From: SIG603 sp964370635 | GTDB taxonomy: Bacteria; Bacillota; Clostridia; Oscillospirales; Acutalibacteraceae | Assembly: GCA_964370635.1 (NCBI GenBank) | Contig: CAYJJU010000021.1 | Location: 1 to 37,612, forward strand | DNA: 37,612 nt | Reading direction: 5' to 3' | In this document: in pieces, positions 22,471 to 30,930 of the stretch | Numbering within the stretch: the stretch's first letter is position 1 | How the letters are laid out: each line of letters starts with the position of its first letter | Position numbers and translations under genes: made by a program | Notes under the pieces: generated by a model | Told to the model about the DNA's origin: nothing | Databases searched by the model: none | Seen by the model: only the letters and a program-made list of their open reading frames with translations

Positions 22471-23742
22471 TTATACATATCCTAATGGGTCTACTCGTGA
22501 GCCGTTTTTGTAAATTTCAAAGTGTAGGTGAGGTCCGGTACTTTGTCCGGTGCTTCCGGAGTAACCAATAATTTGCCCTTTAACCACGGCTTGACCTGCG
22601 CTTACCGACATGGTTTCAAGGTGGGCATAACGTGTTGAATATGTTGAGTCGTGGTAGATAAGCACGTTATTTCCCCAGTCCCAGCGGTACTCAGCGCTTA
22701 GCACTTCGCCGTCGTCGGAGGCTACTATAGGTGTCATCATCGGTATACCGACATCTAGTCCCCAGTGGCCACCATATCTATAGTTTTGGGTAATACTTCC
22801 ATAACCGTAACCGGGTATAGGCCATATTGGGTTAAATCCGTCGTCGCTTGATGAGCCTGTGTCTGTAGTAGGTGGTGTAGTGGTTTCGGTGTCGTCTTCT
22901 GTGCCACCGTTTTCTGCCTCTTCTTTTGCAGCTGCCTCAGCCTCTGCCTTAGCGGCGGCTTCTGCTTCTGCCTTAGCGGCAGCCTCTGCGGCAGCTTCCT
23001 CGGCTGCTTTCTTTGCTATAAGTGCAGAAATTTGCGCATTATATTCTGCATTTTCATTTTCTAAGGTAGCCATTTCGTCTTCGACTATAAGTTTTTGTTC
23101 TGTAAGCTCTTCAACCAGTTGGGCATTTTCTTCATATAGTACAGAAAGCTCTTCTTTGTTGGCTTCAAGCTCTATTTTTTCTTGCGCTACGTTTTCTTTT
23201 TGCGTATCACGCTCTTCTCTGTCGTCCTTTGTTAGGTTTACAAATTCTGTAATATCGTCCATAAGCTCTTTATCAAAACTTGCTGTAGCCTTTAAAAGTT
23301 CTGTTCTATACGCAAAATCATTTAGACTGCTAGAGTCCAGTAGCATCTCTAAGGTGCTAACACTTCCCGATTGATACAGGGTGATGATTCTATCTTTTAG
23401 TTTTGCTAAAGTATCTGCATATTCAAGCTCCGCCGTTTCAATTCTTGCATCAAGCTCTGCAATTGCCAAGTTTAGTCTTTCTATAGTTTCAATAGACTCT
23501 ATAACTTGTTCTTCTATAAGGTTAATTTTTTCGCTTAAAAGTTCTTGATATTCTAGGGCGACATTTTCATCGGCTCTCAACTTATCAAGCTCTGCTTGCA
23601 CGGAATCAATTTCTACTTGAAGCTCGTCCCTTGCCGCTTCGAGCTCTTCCTTTAGCTGCTCATCGCTTGTGGCGTATACATTTACCGAAAACAGTATTGT
23701 CACGCTTAGAAAAAGAGCTAAAAATCTCATTTTTACTTTCAT
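22471..23742 (-). CDS. secreted coiled-coil M23 (LytM) peptidase, distal copy
   Basis: This protein has about 423 aa. After a signal peptide (to about VYAT) comes a long coiled coil of EnvC/PcsB/CwlO type, then an Ala/Lys/Glu linker and a C-terminal M23 metallopeptidase domain. Zinc ligands are present in HWGLD and in PHLHFEI, so the enzyme is probably active on peptidoglycan cross-bridges. The linker contains AAAKAEAE twice and AAAKEEAE once. ATGs at 23748 and 23742 are both possible; AAGGG is only two bases from the first and eight from the second, so I chose 23742. It follows a close paralogue by about 27 bases and is ended by a clear terminator. Confidence 0.93.
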   Translation of the reverse strand: MKVKMRFLALFLSVTILFSVNVYATSDEQLKEELEAARDELQVEIDSVQAELDKLRADENVALEYQELLSEKINLIEEQVIESIETIERLNLAIAELDARIETAELEYADTLAKLKDRIITLYQSGSVSTLEMLLDSSSLNDFAYRTELLKATASFDKELMDDITEFVNLTKDDREERDTQKENVAQEKIELEANKEELSVLYEENAQLVEELTEQKLIVEDEMATLENENAEYNAQISALIAKKAAEEAAAEAAAKAEAEAAAKAEAEAAAKEEAENGGTEDDTETTTPPTTDTGSSSDDGFNPIWPIPGYGYGSITQNYRYGGHWGLDVGIPMMTPIVASDDGEVLSAEYRWDWGNNVLIYHDSTYSTRYAHLETMSVSAGQAVVKGQIIGYSGSTGQSTGPHLHFEIYKNGSRVDPLGYV

Positions 23743-23769
23743 ATTCATTTCCCTTCATAAACTTCATGT

Positions 23770-24975
23770 TTAGATAAATATTTGTGGATCTATTCTGGTT
23801 CCATTTTGGTAAATTTCAAAGTGTAGGTGAGGCCCTGTGCTTCGTCCTGTACTTCCAGAATATCCAATAATTTGGCCTTGGCTTACGTATTGTCCTGCGC
23901 TTACTATCATAGTTTCAAGGTGGGCATAACGTGTTGAATATGTAGAGTTGTGGTAAATAAGCACGTTATTTCCCCAGTCCCAACGATATTCCGCAGAGGC
24001 AACTTGACCTTCGTCTGTGGCGATAATTGGCGTCATCATAGGTATACCAACGTCCAAGCCGTAGTGTCTTCCGCTCTTATATTGTTGTGTTATCGAAGAG
24101 TAACCGTAGCCGGGTATCGGCCACCATGGGTTAAAGTCGCCGTCGCTTACATATCCGCCCGAAGGAGAAGTTTGGTTTGCCGCAGCATTTTCAGCCGCCT
24201 GACGTGCAAGTTCTTCCTGTCTTTTTTGCTCTTCTATAATTTCTTGAATTTGCGCATTATATTCCGCATTTTCATTTTCTAAAACTTCAATATCTTCTTC
24301 TTTTAAAAGCTGTAAGGACTTAAGCTCTGCAATTAAATCTTCGTTTTCTATGTAAAGCACAGAAAGCTCTTCCTTGTCGGCTTCAAGTTCTTTTTTCTCT
24401 TCGGCCAATTGTTCCTTTTGCTCATCACGCTCTGCCCTGTCGTCTTTTGTGATGTTTACAAACTCGGTAATTTTATCCATAAGCTCTTTGTCAAAGCTTG
24501 CTGTAGCCTTTAGCATTTCATTTCTATATGCAAAGTCATGAAGGCTTGTAGAGTCAAGAAGAACTTCTAAAGTGCTGATGCTTCCCGATTGATATAACAC
24601 AGTTATTCTTTCTTTAAGTTGCTCTAAAGTGTCTGCGTATTCAATTTCTGCCACTTCAATTTGGGCATCAAGCTCTGCAATTTTTTCATTGAGCGCATTA
24701 ATGCTGTTCATTCTTGCGGTGACTCTCTCTTCAAGCAAGTTTATCATTTCATTAAGCTTTTCTTGATATTCCAAAGCCGCACTCTCGTCAGCCTCTAATT
24801 TATCAAGCTCCGCCTGCACAGCGGCTATCTCGGCCTCTATTTCATCTTGCTTTTCCTCAAGATCTTCTTTTTGCTGGTCTAAAGTGCCCGCCGCATACAC
24901 ATTACTTGAACAAAGCATTACTATACACATTAAAAGTGCAAAAATTTTAATATATTTTTTAGATTTAACAGCCAT
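23770..24975 (-). CDS. secreted coiled-coil M23 (LytM) peptidase, proximal copy
   Basis: This 401-aa protein is a paralogue of the next gene, with the same order: signal peptide (cleaved near NVYAAG), coiled coil of about 230 residues, a short Gln/Ala linker, and an M23 domain with HYGLD and PHLHFEI intact. Coiled-coil LytM proteins of this kind are often held inactive until a partner, such as FtsEX, acts on the coiled coil; that is family knowledge and not shown here. I chose the ATG at 24975, preceded by GGAGG, over an upstream extension to 25179 that would cover the predicted promoter. It is the first gene of a two-gene operon. Confidence 0.94.
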   Translation of the reverse strand: MAVKSKKYIKIFALLMCIVMLCSSNVYAAGTLDQQKEDLEEKQDEIEAEIAAVQAELDKLEADESAALEYQEKLNEMINLLEERVTARMNSINALNEKIAELDAQIEVAEIEYADTLEQLKERITVLYQSGSISTLEVLLDSTSLHDFAYRNEMLKATASFDKELMDKITEFVNITKDDRAERDEQKEQLAEEKKELEADKEELSVLYIENEDLIAELKSLQLLKEEDIEVLENENAEYNAQIQEIIEEQKRQEELARQAAENAAANQTSPSGGYVSDGDFNPWWPIPGYGYSSITQQYKSGRHYGLDVGIPMMTPIIATDEGQVASAEYRWDWGNNVLIYHNSTYSTRYAHLETMIVSAGQYVSQGQIIGYSGSTGRSTGPHLHFEIYQNGTRIDPQIFI

Positions 24976-25018
24976 ACCGTCCTCCGAAAATTTTAATATA
25001 TTTATGTTAACTTTGCAA

Positions 25019-25047
25019 ATTATAACACAGTTGTAACTTTTTGTCCA
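25019..25047 (-). promoter_or_regulatory. predicted promoter of the M23 operon
   Basis: On the minus strand TGGACA (25047-25042), 17 bases, TATAAT (25024-25019); the leader to the ATG at 24975 is about 37 bases. Confidence 0.65.
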
Positions 25048-25209
25048 GTCTTCTAATATAAATAAATTATGAATTCTGACCGCCCAATATGTCGAATTTT
25101 CAATATAACCACTATATGTTGTAAATATGGTAAAAAATAAGCAAAATACTGTGTTTTTAATAAATTCAAATATATTCAAAATTAAGCAATTTTTACCATA
25201 GACAGGCTG

Positions 25210-25218
25210 TGTGGATAA
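25210..25218 (-). promoter_or_regulatory. perfect consensus DnaA box away from the origin
   Basis: TGTGGATAA on the plus strand is the exact complement of TTATCCACA. It is the only perfect copy I noticed in the intergenic DNA of the window. Confidence 0.5.
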
Positions 25219-25253
25219 GCTGTTTCATATAAAGAATTAAGAATATGAAATTT

Positions 25254-25282
25254 TATAAAGTTTACAAATTGTAAACTTTATA
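25254..25282. promoter_or_regulatory. perfect 29-bp palindrome, candidate operator upstream of glyS
   Basis: TATAAAGTTTACAA (25254-25267), one A, TTGTAAACTTTATA (25269-25282). The half-site TTGTAAAC recurs at 25311-25318, and TTGTAAAA at 25332-25339 overlaps the glyS -35. The one-base loop favours a dimeric DNA-binding protein over an RNA hairpin. I cannot assign the regulator. Confidence 0.5.
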
Positions 25283-25331
25283 ATTGTATTGTAGAAAATA
25301 AAAAAAATTATTGTAAACAAGAGCTTTAAAC

Positions 25332-25360
25332 TTGTAAAAATTGTGAAATTGTGATATAGT
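25332..25360 (+). promoter_or_regulatory. predicted glyS promoter
   Basis: TTGTAA (25332-25337), 17 bases, TATAGT (25355-25360). A leader of about 47 bases is too short for a T-box. Confidence 0.55.
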
Positions 25361-25413
25361 TTATGTATTAATTTTACTTAGCCTACAAAAAAATGGCGCA
25401 ATGGAGGATTTTT

Positions 25414-26808
25414 ATGAAAGCAACAGACAAAACCATGGAAAAGATAGTTAACTTATGTAAAAACAGGGGATTTATATTCTCAGGCTCCGAAATATACGGA
25501 GGCCTTTCTAATACTTGGGATTATGGACCTTTGGGAGTCGAATTTAAGAATAATGTAAAAAAAGCATGGCTTAAAAAGTTTGTGCAGGAAAATCCTTATA
25601 ATGTAGGGCTTGACTCCGCAATTTTTATGAACCCTCAGGTTTGGGTTGCGACAGGACATGTGGGCGGTTTTTCAGACCCACTTATGGACTGCAAGGAGTG
25701 CAAGACAAGACACAGGGCGGATAAACTTATAGAAGATTTTTCTGGCGAGTCGGCAGACGGCTGGTCAAATGAAGATATGAAGGCCTACATTGACGAAAAT
25801 AACATAGACTGCCCGGACTGTGGCAAGCACAATTTTACAGACATTCGTCAGTTTAACCTTATGTTTAAGACCTTCCAAGGCGTTACGGAAGATGCAAAAA
25901 GCCAAATTTACCTAAGACCCGAAACCGCACAGGGCATATTTGTAAATTTCACAGCAATTCAAAGGACAACAAGAAAAAAAGTTCCCTTTGGTGTTTGCCA
26001 AATAGGTAAGGCTTTTAGAAACGAGATTACTCCGGGCAACTTTACTTTTAGAACTCGTGAGTTTGAGCAAATGGAATGTGAGTTTTTCTGCAAGCCCGAC
26101 ACCGATTTAGATTGGTTCTATTATTGGAAAGATTTCTGCAAAAATTGGCTATTAAATCTTGGAATGAGTGACGAAAACATGCGTCTTCGTGACCACAGGG
26201 CCGACGAACTTTCTTTCTATTCAAAGGCGACGACGGATATCGAATATTTATTCCCATTTGGCTGGGGTGAGCTTTGGGGTATTGCCGACAGGACGGACTA
26301 CGACTTAGGTAGACATCAAGAAAGCTCCGGTAAAGACCTCACATATTTTGACCAAGAAGAAAATAGACGCTATCTTCCTTATGTTGTAGAGCCATCTTTG
26401 GGCGCAGACCGTGTGGCACTTGCATTTTTATGCGATGCCTATGACGAGGAAGAAGTAGGCGAGAATGACGTAAGGACAGTGCTAAGGCTTCATCCTGCCC
26501 TTGCACCGTTTAAAGCGGCGGTTTTTCCTCTTTCTAAAAAGCTTTCCGAAAAAGCACAGGAAGTACAGACTACACTTTCAAAATACTTCATGGCAGATTA
26601 CGACGACACCGGCTCTATCGGAAAAAGATACAGAAGACAAGACGAAATAGGCACACCATACTGCATTACAATAGACTTCCAAACAGTAGGTGACGACAAA
26701 ACCGAGGCCGATAACTGCGTTACAATAAGAGAAAGAGATTCTATGGAGCAAGTAAGACTGCCCATCGACAAACTAGTAGAGTATTTAACGGAAAAAACAG
26801 CATATTAA
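25414..26808 (+). CDS. glyS: glycyl-tRNA synthetase, single-chain class II
   Basis: This 464-aa enzyme charges tRNA-Gly. It is the dimeric alpha2 type shared by archaea, eukaryotes and part of the Firmicutes, not the GlyQ/GlyS heterotetramer. Motif 2 is FRNEITPGNFTFRTREFEQ and motif 3 EPSLGADRVALAFL. A small Cys-rich insertion (CKEC ... CPDC) may bind zinc. The C-terminal anticodon-binding domain ends the protein. I chose the ATG at 25414, six bases after GGAGG, over an in-frame ATG seven codons upstream that would put this ribosome site inside the gene. Confidence 0.97.
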   Translation: MKATDKTMEKIVNLCKNRGFIFSGSEIYGGLSNTWDYGPLGVEFKNNVKKAWLKKFVQENPYNVGLDSAIFMNPQVWVATGHVGGFSDPLMDCKECKTRHRADKLIEDFSGESADGWSNEDMKAYIDENNIDCPDCGKHNFTDIRQFNLMFKTFQGVTEDAKSQIYLRPETAQGIFVNFTAIQRTTRKKVPFGVCQIGKAFRNEITPGNFTFRTREFEQMECEFFCKPDTDLDWFYYWKDFCKNWLLNLGMSDENMRLRDHRADELSFYSKATTDIEYLFPFGWGELWGIADRTDYDLGRHQESSGKDLTYFDQEENRRYLPYVVEPSLGADRVALAFLCDAYDEEEVGENDVRTVLRLHPALAPFKAAVFPLSKKLSEKAQEVQTTLSKYFMADYDDTGSIGKRYRRQDEIGTPYCITIDFQTVGDDKTEADNCVTIRERDSMEQVRLPIDKLVEYLTEKTAY

Positions 26809-26825
26809 AAATAAACAAAAAGTAG

Positions 26826-26903
26826 AGGAGGGCTTCCACGCCCTCCTTAAAAATATGTATGAAATTGATATTTTCGGACAGGCATGGAAGCCTGTCCCTA
26901 CTT
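26826..26903. terminator. two hairpins between convergent glyS and the cyclophilin gene
   Basis: AGGAGGGC (26826-26833)/GCCCTCCT (26840-26847), then GGACAGGC (26876-26883)/GCCTGTCC (26890-26897) followed by CTACTTTTTT. The second is a good rightward terminator. Both share the TTCCA/TGGAA loop and belong to the dispersed hairpin class. Confidence 0.7.
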
Positions 26904-26919
26904 TTTTCTAAACTTAAAT

Positions 26920-27435
26920 TTACATTTTCTCAGGTTGTGGATACTCTACTCCGAAAGTGTCTACTGTAACGCTTTCCATTACCATGTCGTTTTCGGGTTT
27001 GTCGGCATAATTTCTTTTTGTGGAAACTATGTCAAGCGCTACATCCATGCCCTCTATAACTTTGCCAAAGCCTGCATATTGGCCGTCAAGATGAGGTGCG
27101 TCTGCCACCATGATGAAAAATTGAGAGCCGGCGCTGTCGGGGTTCATCGCCCTTGCCATTGATAAAACACCTTGAGTGTGTACCAAATCATTTTTAAAGC
27201 CGTTTGATGAAAACTCGCCTGGGATTTTGTATCCAGGGCCGCCCATGCCTGTGCCGTCTGGGTCGCCGCCTTGAATCATGAAACCCGGTATAACTCTGTG
27301 GAAAATTGTACCGTCGTAAGAACCGCTTTGTATCAGCGAAATAAAATTGTTTACCGTGTTCGGCGCAATTTCAGGGTAAAGTTCTGCCTTTATTGTGCCT
27401 TTATTTGTGTTAATTGTAACTATAGGATTGCTCAT
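26920..27435 (-). CDS. peptidyl-prolyl cis-trans isomerase, cyclophilin type
   Basis: This 171-aa cytoplasmic cyclophilin shows the core motifs FHRVIPGFMIQGGDPDGTG and AGSQFFIM, including the catalytic Arg and the Phe/Gln pocket residues. The Trp usual in eukaryotic cyclophilins is replaced by His in HLDGQYAGFGKV, as is common in bacteria. No signal peptide is present. The ATG at 27435 has AAAGGA nine bases upstream; an in-frame TTG at 27453 would overlap that site. It is monocistronic. Confidence 0.94.
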   Translation of the reverse strand: MSNPIVTINTNKGTIKAELYPEIAPNTVNNFISLIQSGSYDGTIFHRVIPGFMIQGGDPDGTGMGGPGYKIPGEFSSNGFKNDLVHTQGVLSMARAMNPDSAGSQFFIMVADAPHLDGQYAGFGKVIEGMDVALDIVSTKRNYADKPENDMVMESVTVDTFGVEYPQPEKM

Positions 27436-27468
27436 ATATTTACTTCCTTTCAATTTTAGTGTATAACT

Positions 27469-27497
27469 ATATTATCACAAATTAAAAAAAGTGTAAA
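27469..27497 (-). promoter_or_regulatory. predicted promoter of the cyclophilin gene
   Basis: On the minus strand TTTACA (27497-27492), 17 bases, TAATAT (27474-27469). Confidence 0.45.
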
Positions 27498-27518
27498 TTA
27501 AAATTTTTGGAGGGCGAC

Positions 27519-28277
27519 ATGAAAATAATATCTTGGAATGTAAATGGTCTTCGTGCCTGCATGACTAAAGGCTTTATGGACTTTTTAAATGAGGAAAATC
27601 CGGACGTGATTTGTCTTCAAGAAACAAAAATGCAAAAAGAGCAGGCGGATTTTGAAATCACAGGCTATTTTGAATATTGGAACTCGGCCGTTAAAAAAGG
27701 GTATTCTGGCACGGCAATTTTTTCTAAAATAGAGCCTATATCCGTAAGTTATGGCATGGGAACAGGCAAGCACGAGGACGAGGGCAGGGTGATTACTGCG
27801 GAGTATAAAGATTTTTATCTAGTATGCGTCTACACGCCAAATGCGCAGGACGAGCTTAAAAGAATTGAGTATAGAATGGAATTTGAAGACGACATAAGAG
27901 AGTATTTAATATCGCTAAAAGAGAAAAAAGGCGTGGTGCTCTGCGGCGATTTAAATGTTGCTCACACAACAATTGACCTTAAAAATCCAAAGCCAAACAT
28001 AGGAAAACCCGGCTTCTCTTATGAAGAAAGAGGCAAAATGACCGAGCTTTTGGCAAGCGGATTTATCGATACTTTCCGCCATTTTTACCCCACAAAAGAA
28101 AACGCATATTCTTGGTGGAGCTATAGAGGCAAGGCGAGGGAGAATAACACAGGTTGGCGCATTGACTACTTTGTTGCAAGTGAAAATCTTGAAAGTAAAC
28201 TTAAAGACAGTCAAATTTTGCCACATGTTTTAGGCAGCGACCACTGCCCCGTGGCGCTACTTATAGAAAGTGATTAA
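27519..28277 (+). CDS. xth: exodeoxyribonuclease III (AP endonuclease)
   Basis: This 252-aa ExoIII/Ape1-type Mg-dependent enzyme cleaves at abasic sites in base excision repair. Active-site motifs are SWNVNGLRA (Asn7), LQETK (Glu35), CGDLNVAH and the C-terminal GSDHCPV. Length is normal. The ATG at 27519 follows GGAGGG by five bases; an in-frame TTG at 27507 contains this site and is rejected. The radical SAM gene begins three bases after the stop, so these form an operon. Confidence 0.96.
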   Translation: MKIISWNVNGLRACMTKGFMDFLNEENPDVICLQETKMQKEQADFEITGYFEYWNSAVKKGYSGTAIFSKIEPISVSYGMGTGKHEDEGRVITAEYKDFYLVCVYTPNAQDELKRIEYRMEFEDDIREYLISLKEKKGVVLCGDLNVAHTTIDLKNPKPNIGKPGFSYEERGKMTELLASGFIDTFRHFYPTKENAYSWWSYRGKARENNTGWRIDYFVASENLESKLKDSQILPHVLGSDHCPVALLIESD

Positions 28278-28280
28278 TTT

Positions 28281-29255
28281 ATGAGAGTTAAAGGTTTAGG
28301 AAACGGCGGAGTAATGGTAAATTATGTCTGCAATGCGGCTTGCAGGCACTGCCTTTACGCCTGCGGGCCAAAAAGAGAAAAGGGATATATGAGCCCCGAC
28401 ACGGCAAGAAAAGTTGGAAAAATTTTAAGACAAAACGGATGCTACAGCGTGCATATTGGTGGCGGTGAGCCGTTTTTAAATTTTGAGGGGCTTACATCGG
28501 TCATAAAGGCGCTCAGGGAAGAGCAAATTTTTATTGACTACATAGAAACAAATGCATTTTGGGTGAAAGATGAGGAAAAGGCAAAGCGTTATATAAGAGA
28601 GCTTTTAGCCATGGGAGTAGACACTTTTTGCATATCAATCGACCCATTTCACGCCGAATTTGTTGCGCCATCTTTGCCGCTAAAGCTTTCAAGACTATGT
28701 CAAAATTTAGGCATGGGAAGCTTTTTATGGAAGCAAAATTTTGTTAAAGTCTTGCAAAAAGGCGACATGGATAAGGCTCATAGCAGGTCGGAGTTTCAGG
28801 AGATAATTTCAAAAGATTATGTGCGTGACATTGCCGATTACTACGGCATACACTATGGAGGGCGCGCGGTAAATATAGAGGAAGAATATTATGAGACGAT
28901 AGATGCGAAGAAGCTTTTGGTAAAATCTGCGTGCAAAAATTTGCTCTCAACAAACCACTATCACGTAGACCTTCATGGAAATTTTATTCCACCTGTATGC
29001 ACGGGAATACAAATTCCGCTTGAAAAAATTACAAGTGGTGTCGAAAAAGGCGAGTACAAAGTGCTTGATGCATTGGTGTCGGGTGGAGTAAAAGAGCTTT
29101 ATAATTTGGCAAAGGCAGAAGGATTTATCTTAAAAGATGGCTATACATCAAGCTGTGCGCTGTGTTTTCATCTAAGACATTTTCTCTCAAAACTAAGTAA
29201 ATACAGTGAGTTAAATTTGGAACATTATCAAAACTCTCTAAACGAAACGGAGTAA
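28281..29255 (+). CDS. radical SAM protein of unknown function
   Basis: This 324-aa protein has the radical SAM cluster motif C17-x3-C21-x2-C24 (CNAACRHC), with a further Cys28, and the SAM-contact motif GGGEPF. Later Cys residues in KSACKN, PPVCTG and SSCALCFHLR could hold an auxiliary cluster of SPASM/twitch kind; that is inference. The substrate is unknown, and no peptide-precursor gene is next to it. It is tightly packed between xth and a second radical SAM gene, so the three are probably co-transcribed. Confidence 0.85.
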   Translation: MRVKGLGNGGVMVNYVCNAACRHCLYACGPKREKGYMSPDTARKVGKILRQNGCYSVHIGGGEPFLNFEGLTSVIKALREEQIFIDYIETNAFWVKDEEKAKRYIRELLAMGVDTFCISIDPFHAEFVAPSLPLKLSRLCQNLGMGSFLWKQNFVKVLQKGDMDKAHSRSEFQEIISKDYVRDIADYYGIHYGGRAVNIEEEYYETIDAKKLLVKSACKNLLSTNHYHVDLHGNFIPPVCTGIQIPLEKITSGVEKGEYKVLDALVSGGVKELYNLAKAEGFILKDGYTSSCALCFHLRHFLSKLSKYSELNLEHYQNSLNETE

Positions 29256-29262
29256 TTAGAAC

Positions 29263-30930
29263 ATGACATTTAAGCTGCTTATATGTGCGCTAAATTCAAA
29301 GTACATACACTCGTCACTTGCCCCTTGGTGCCTGCTTGCGGGTATGCAAAAATACGGCAATACCGCCATAAATACGGAAATTTATGAGGGCACTGTGAAC
29401 ATGAAAATAGAAAATGTCGTATATGACATTTTGAAAACAGAATATGACATAATTGCTTTTTCTGTCTATATATGGAACATAGAATATATAAAAAAACTCC
29501 TTCCATTATTAAAGCAAAACCAGCCAAAGCTTAAAATCATTTTGGGAGGCCCCGAGGTTAGCTTTAATTCAAAACAGGTCTTAAACGAAATTTTGGAAGT
29601 AGACTATATTTTATGTGGCGAGGGAGAGGAAAGCTTTCCGGCTCTTATAAATTCACTGTATGAAAATGATGTGAAAACCGACATTAAAGGCCTTAGCATG
29701 AGGGGTGAAAACGAAATTATACAAAACGGTGTCGCGCAAAATGAAAACCCTCCTCCCTCTCCGTATACACAGGAGTATTTTAAGGCGTTAAACAGCAGAA
29801 TTTCATATATAGAAACCTCACGGGGCTGTCCTTTTTCCTGTGCATTTTGCCTCTCCGGCAGATGCGGAAAGTTAAGGTTTATTCCGCTTGAAAGGGCAAA
29901 AAAAGAAATCTTACTGCTTTCAAAATCGGGTACAAAGACAGTAAAATTTGTTGATAGAACATTTAACGCCAACCCAAAAAGGGCGCTTGAAATTGTGAAT
30001 TTTATAAAGGGATTAGACGACATTCCAAAAGACTTGTGTTATCATTTTGAAATAGCAGGCGACATATTAAGCGATGATTTAATTATGGCGTTTAACACGG
30101 CGCAAAAGGGTAGATTTCAGCTGGAAATTGGGCTTCAAAGTTTTAACGAGGAGACCCTGATTGCAGTAAATCGCAAGACGGACACAAAAAGGCTTATTTC
30201 AAATATAGAAAAATTACTTGCACCGCAAAACATACATATCCACATAGATTTGATAGCAGGGCTTCCAAAGGAAGACAAGGAAAGTTTTTATAAAGGCTTA
30301 AACCTTGCCTATGCACTAAACCCGCATATGCTCCAAATGGGATTTTTAAAAATTTTGCACGGAAGTCCCATGGGTGAGGACAGGGGAACCTTTAAATCTG
30401 TGCATGAAAGCACGGCGCCTTACATGATAAGAAGCACTCCGTGGCTAGACGAAAAAGATTTAGAGGAGCTGATGAAAGTGGAAGACGCACTGGATAGGCT
30501 ATATAACAGCGGACGATTTAAGCGCACACTGATTTTCCTGACAAACACGCTAAATTTGAAGCTAAGCGAGCTTTTGCTGCTTTGCAAAGAGCTTGTAAAT
30601 GGTGAGAGGATAAGCCTTGATGAATATAGCGACAGGCTGTATAATTTTTTCTCAAAAAGACTTGATAAGATGGAGCTTCGTGATGTTATGATACTCGACA
30701 GGCTATCGGTTAATGCCTCGGGTAAAATTCCGCAATGTCTTCGTATTGAGGACATAAATTTAAAAAAAGCAAAACGTCAGGCAATGGAGTTTAAACCCAT
30801 AAAGAAGGGTGTTAAACGTGCCGTGGCTTTACTTTATTCAAAGAAAAAAATTGTTTTTGTAGACTACGAGGACAAAGACCCTGTAAGCTCTCAGTACAAA
30901 ATAAATTACTTAGATTATACTGTATTCTAA
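29263..30930 (+). CDS. B12-binding-domain radical SAM protein, DUF4080 type
   Basis: This 555-aa protein has an N-terminal cobalamin-binding-like Rossmann domain (1-130, starting LICALNSKYIHSSLAPWCL), a radical SAM core with C189-x3-C193-x2-C196 (CPFSCAFC), and a C-terminal region of DUF4080 character. The classical DxHxxG cobalamin-ligand motif is absent, as in other class B-type enzymes. It may be a methyltransferase or methylthio-type modifier, but the substrate is unknown. GGAG precedes the ATG by about ten bases. Its end overlaps a small antisense gene by 21 bases. Confidence 0.88.
   Translation: MTFKLLICALNSKYIHSSLAPWCLLAGMQKYGNTAINTEIYEGTVNMKIENVVYDILKTEYDIIAFSVYIWNIEYIKKLLPLLKQNQPKLKIILGGPEVSFNSKQVLNEILEVDYILCGEGEESFPALINSLYENDVKTDIKGLSMRGENEIIQNGVAQNENPPPSPYTQEYFKALNSRISYIETSRGCPFSCAFCLSGRCGKLRFIPLERAKKEILLLSKSGTKTVKFVDRTFNANPKRALEIVNFIKGLDDIPKDLCYHFEIAGDILSDDLIMAFNTAQKGRFQLEIGLQSFNEETLIAVNRKTDTKRLISNIEKLLAPQNIHIHIDLIAGLPKEDKESFYKGLNLAYALNPHMLQMGFLKILHGSPMGEDRGTFKSVHESTAPYMIRSTPWLDEKDLEELMKVEDALDRLYNSGRFKRTLIFLTNTLNLKLSELLLLCKELVNGERISLDEYSDRLYNFFSKRLDKMELRDVMILDRLSVNASGKIPQCLRIEDINLKKAKRQAMEFKPIKKGVKRAVALLYSKKKIVFVDYEDKDPVSSQYKINYLDYTVF

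Larger units (their letters stand above)
24976..25413. other. 438-bp divergent regulatory region, M23 operon / glyS
   Basis: No gene is seen. The region has the leftward M23 promoter (25019-25047) and the rightward glyS promoter (25332-25360). TATGGTAAAAA (25126-25136) is repeated inverted at 25190-25200. A perfect DnaA box lies at 25210-25218 and a perfect 14-1-14 palindrome at 25254-25282. I see no T-box landmarks before glyS. Confidence 0.75.

Noticed and set aside
22859..23374. Long Ser/Ala-rich frame opposite the distal M23 gene
   Set aside because: It is the complement of the Ala/Lys/Glu coiled coil, has composition imposed by the other strand, and no ribosome site.
24976..25179. N-terminal extension of the proximal M23 peptidase by 68 residues
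   Set aside because: It would cover the -35/-10 elements, and the internal ATG at 24975 has GGAGG and a clean signal peptide.
25283..25413. T-box leader before glyS
   Set aside because: The predicted leader is about 47 bases; no specifier stem or T-box sequence is seen.
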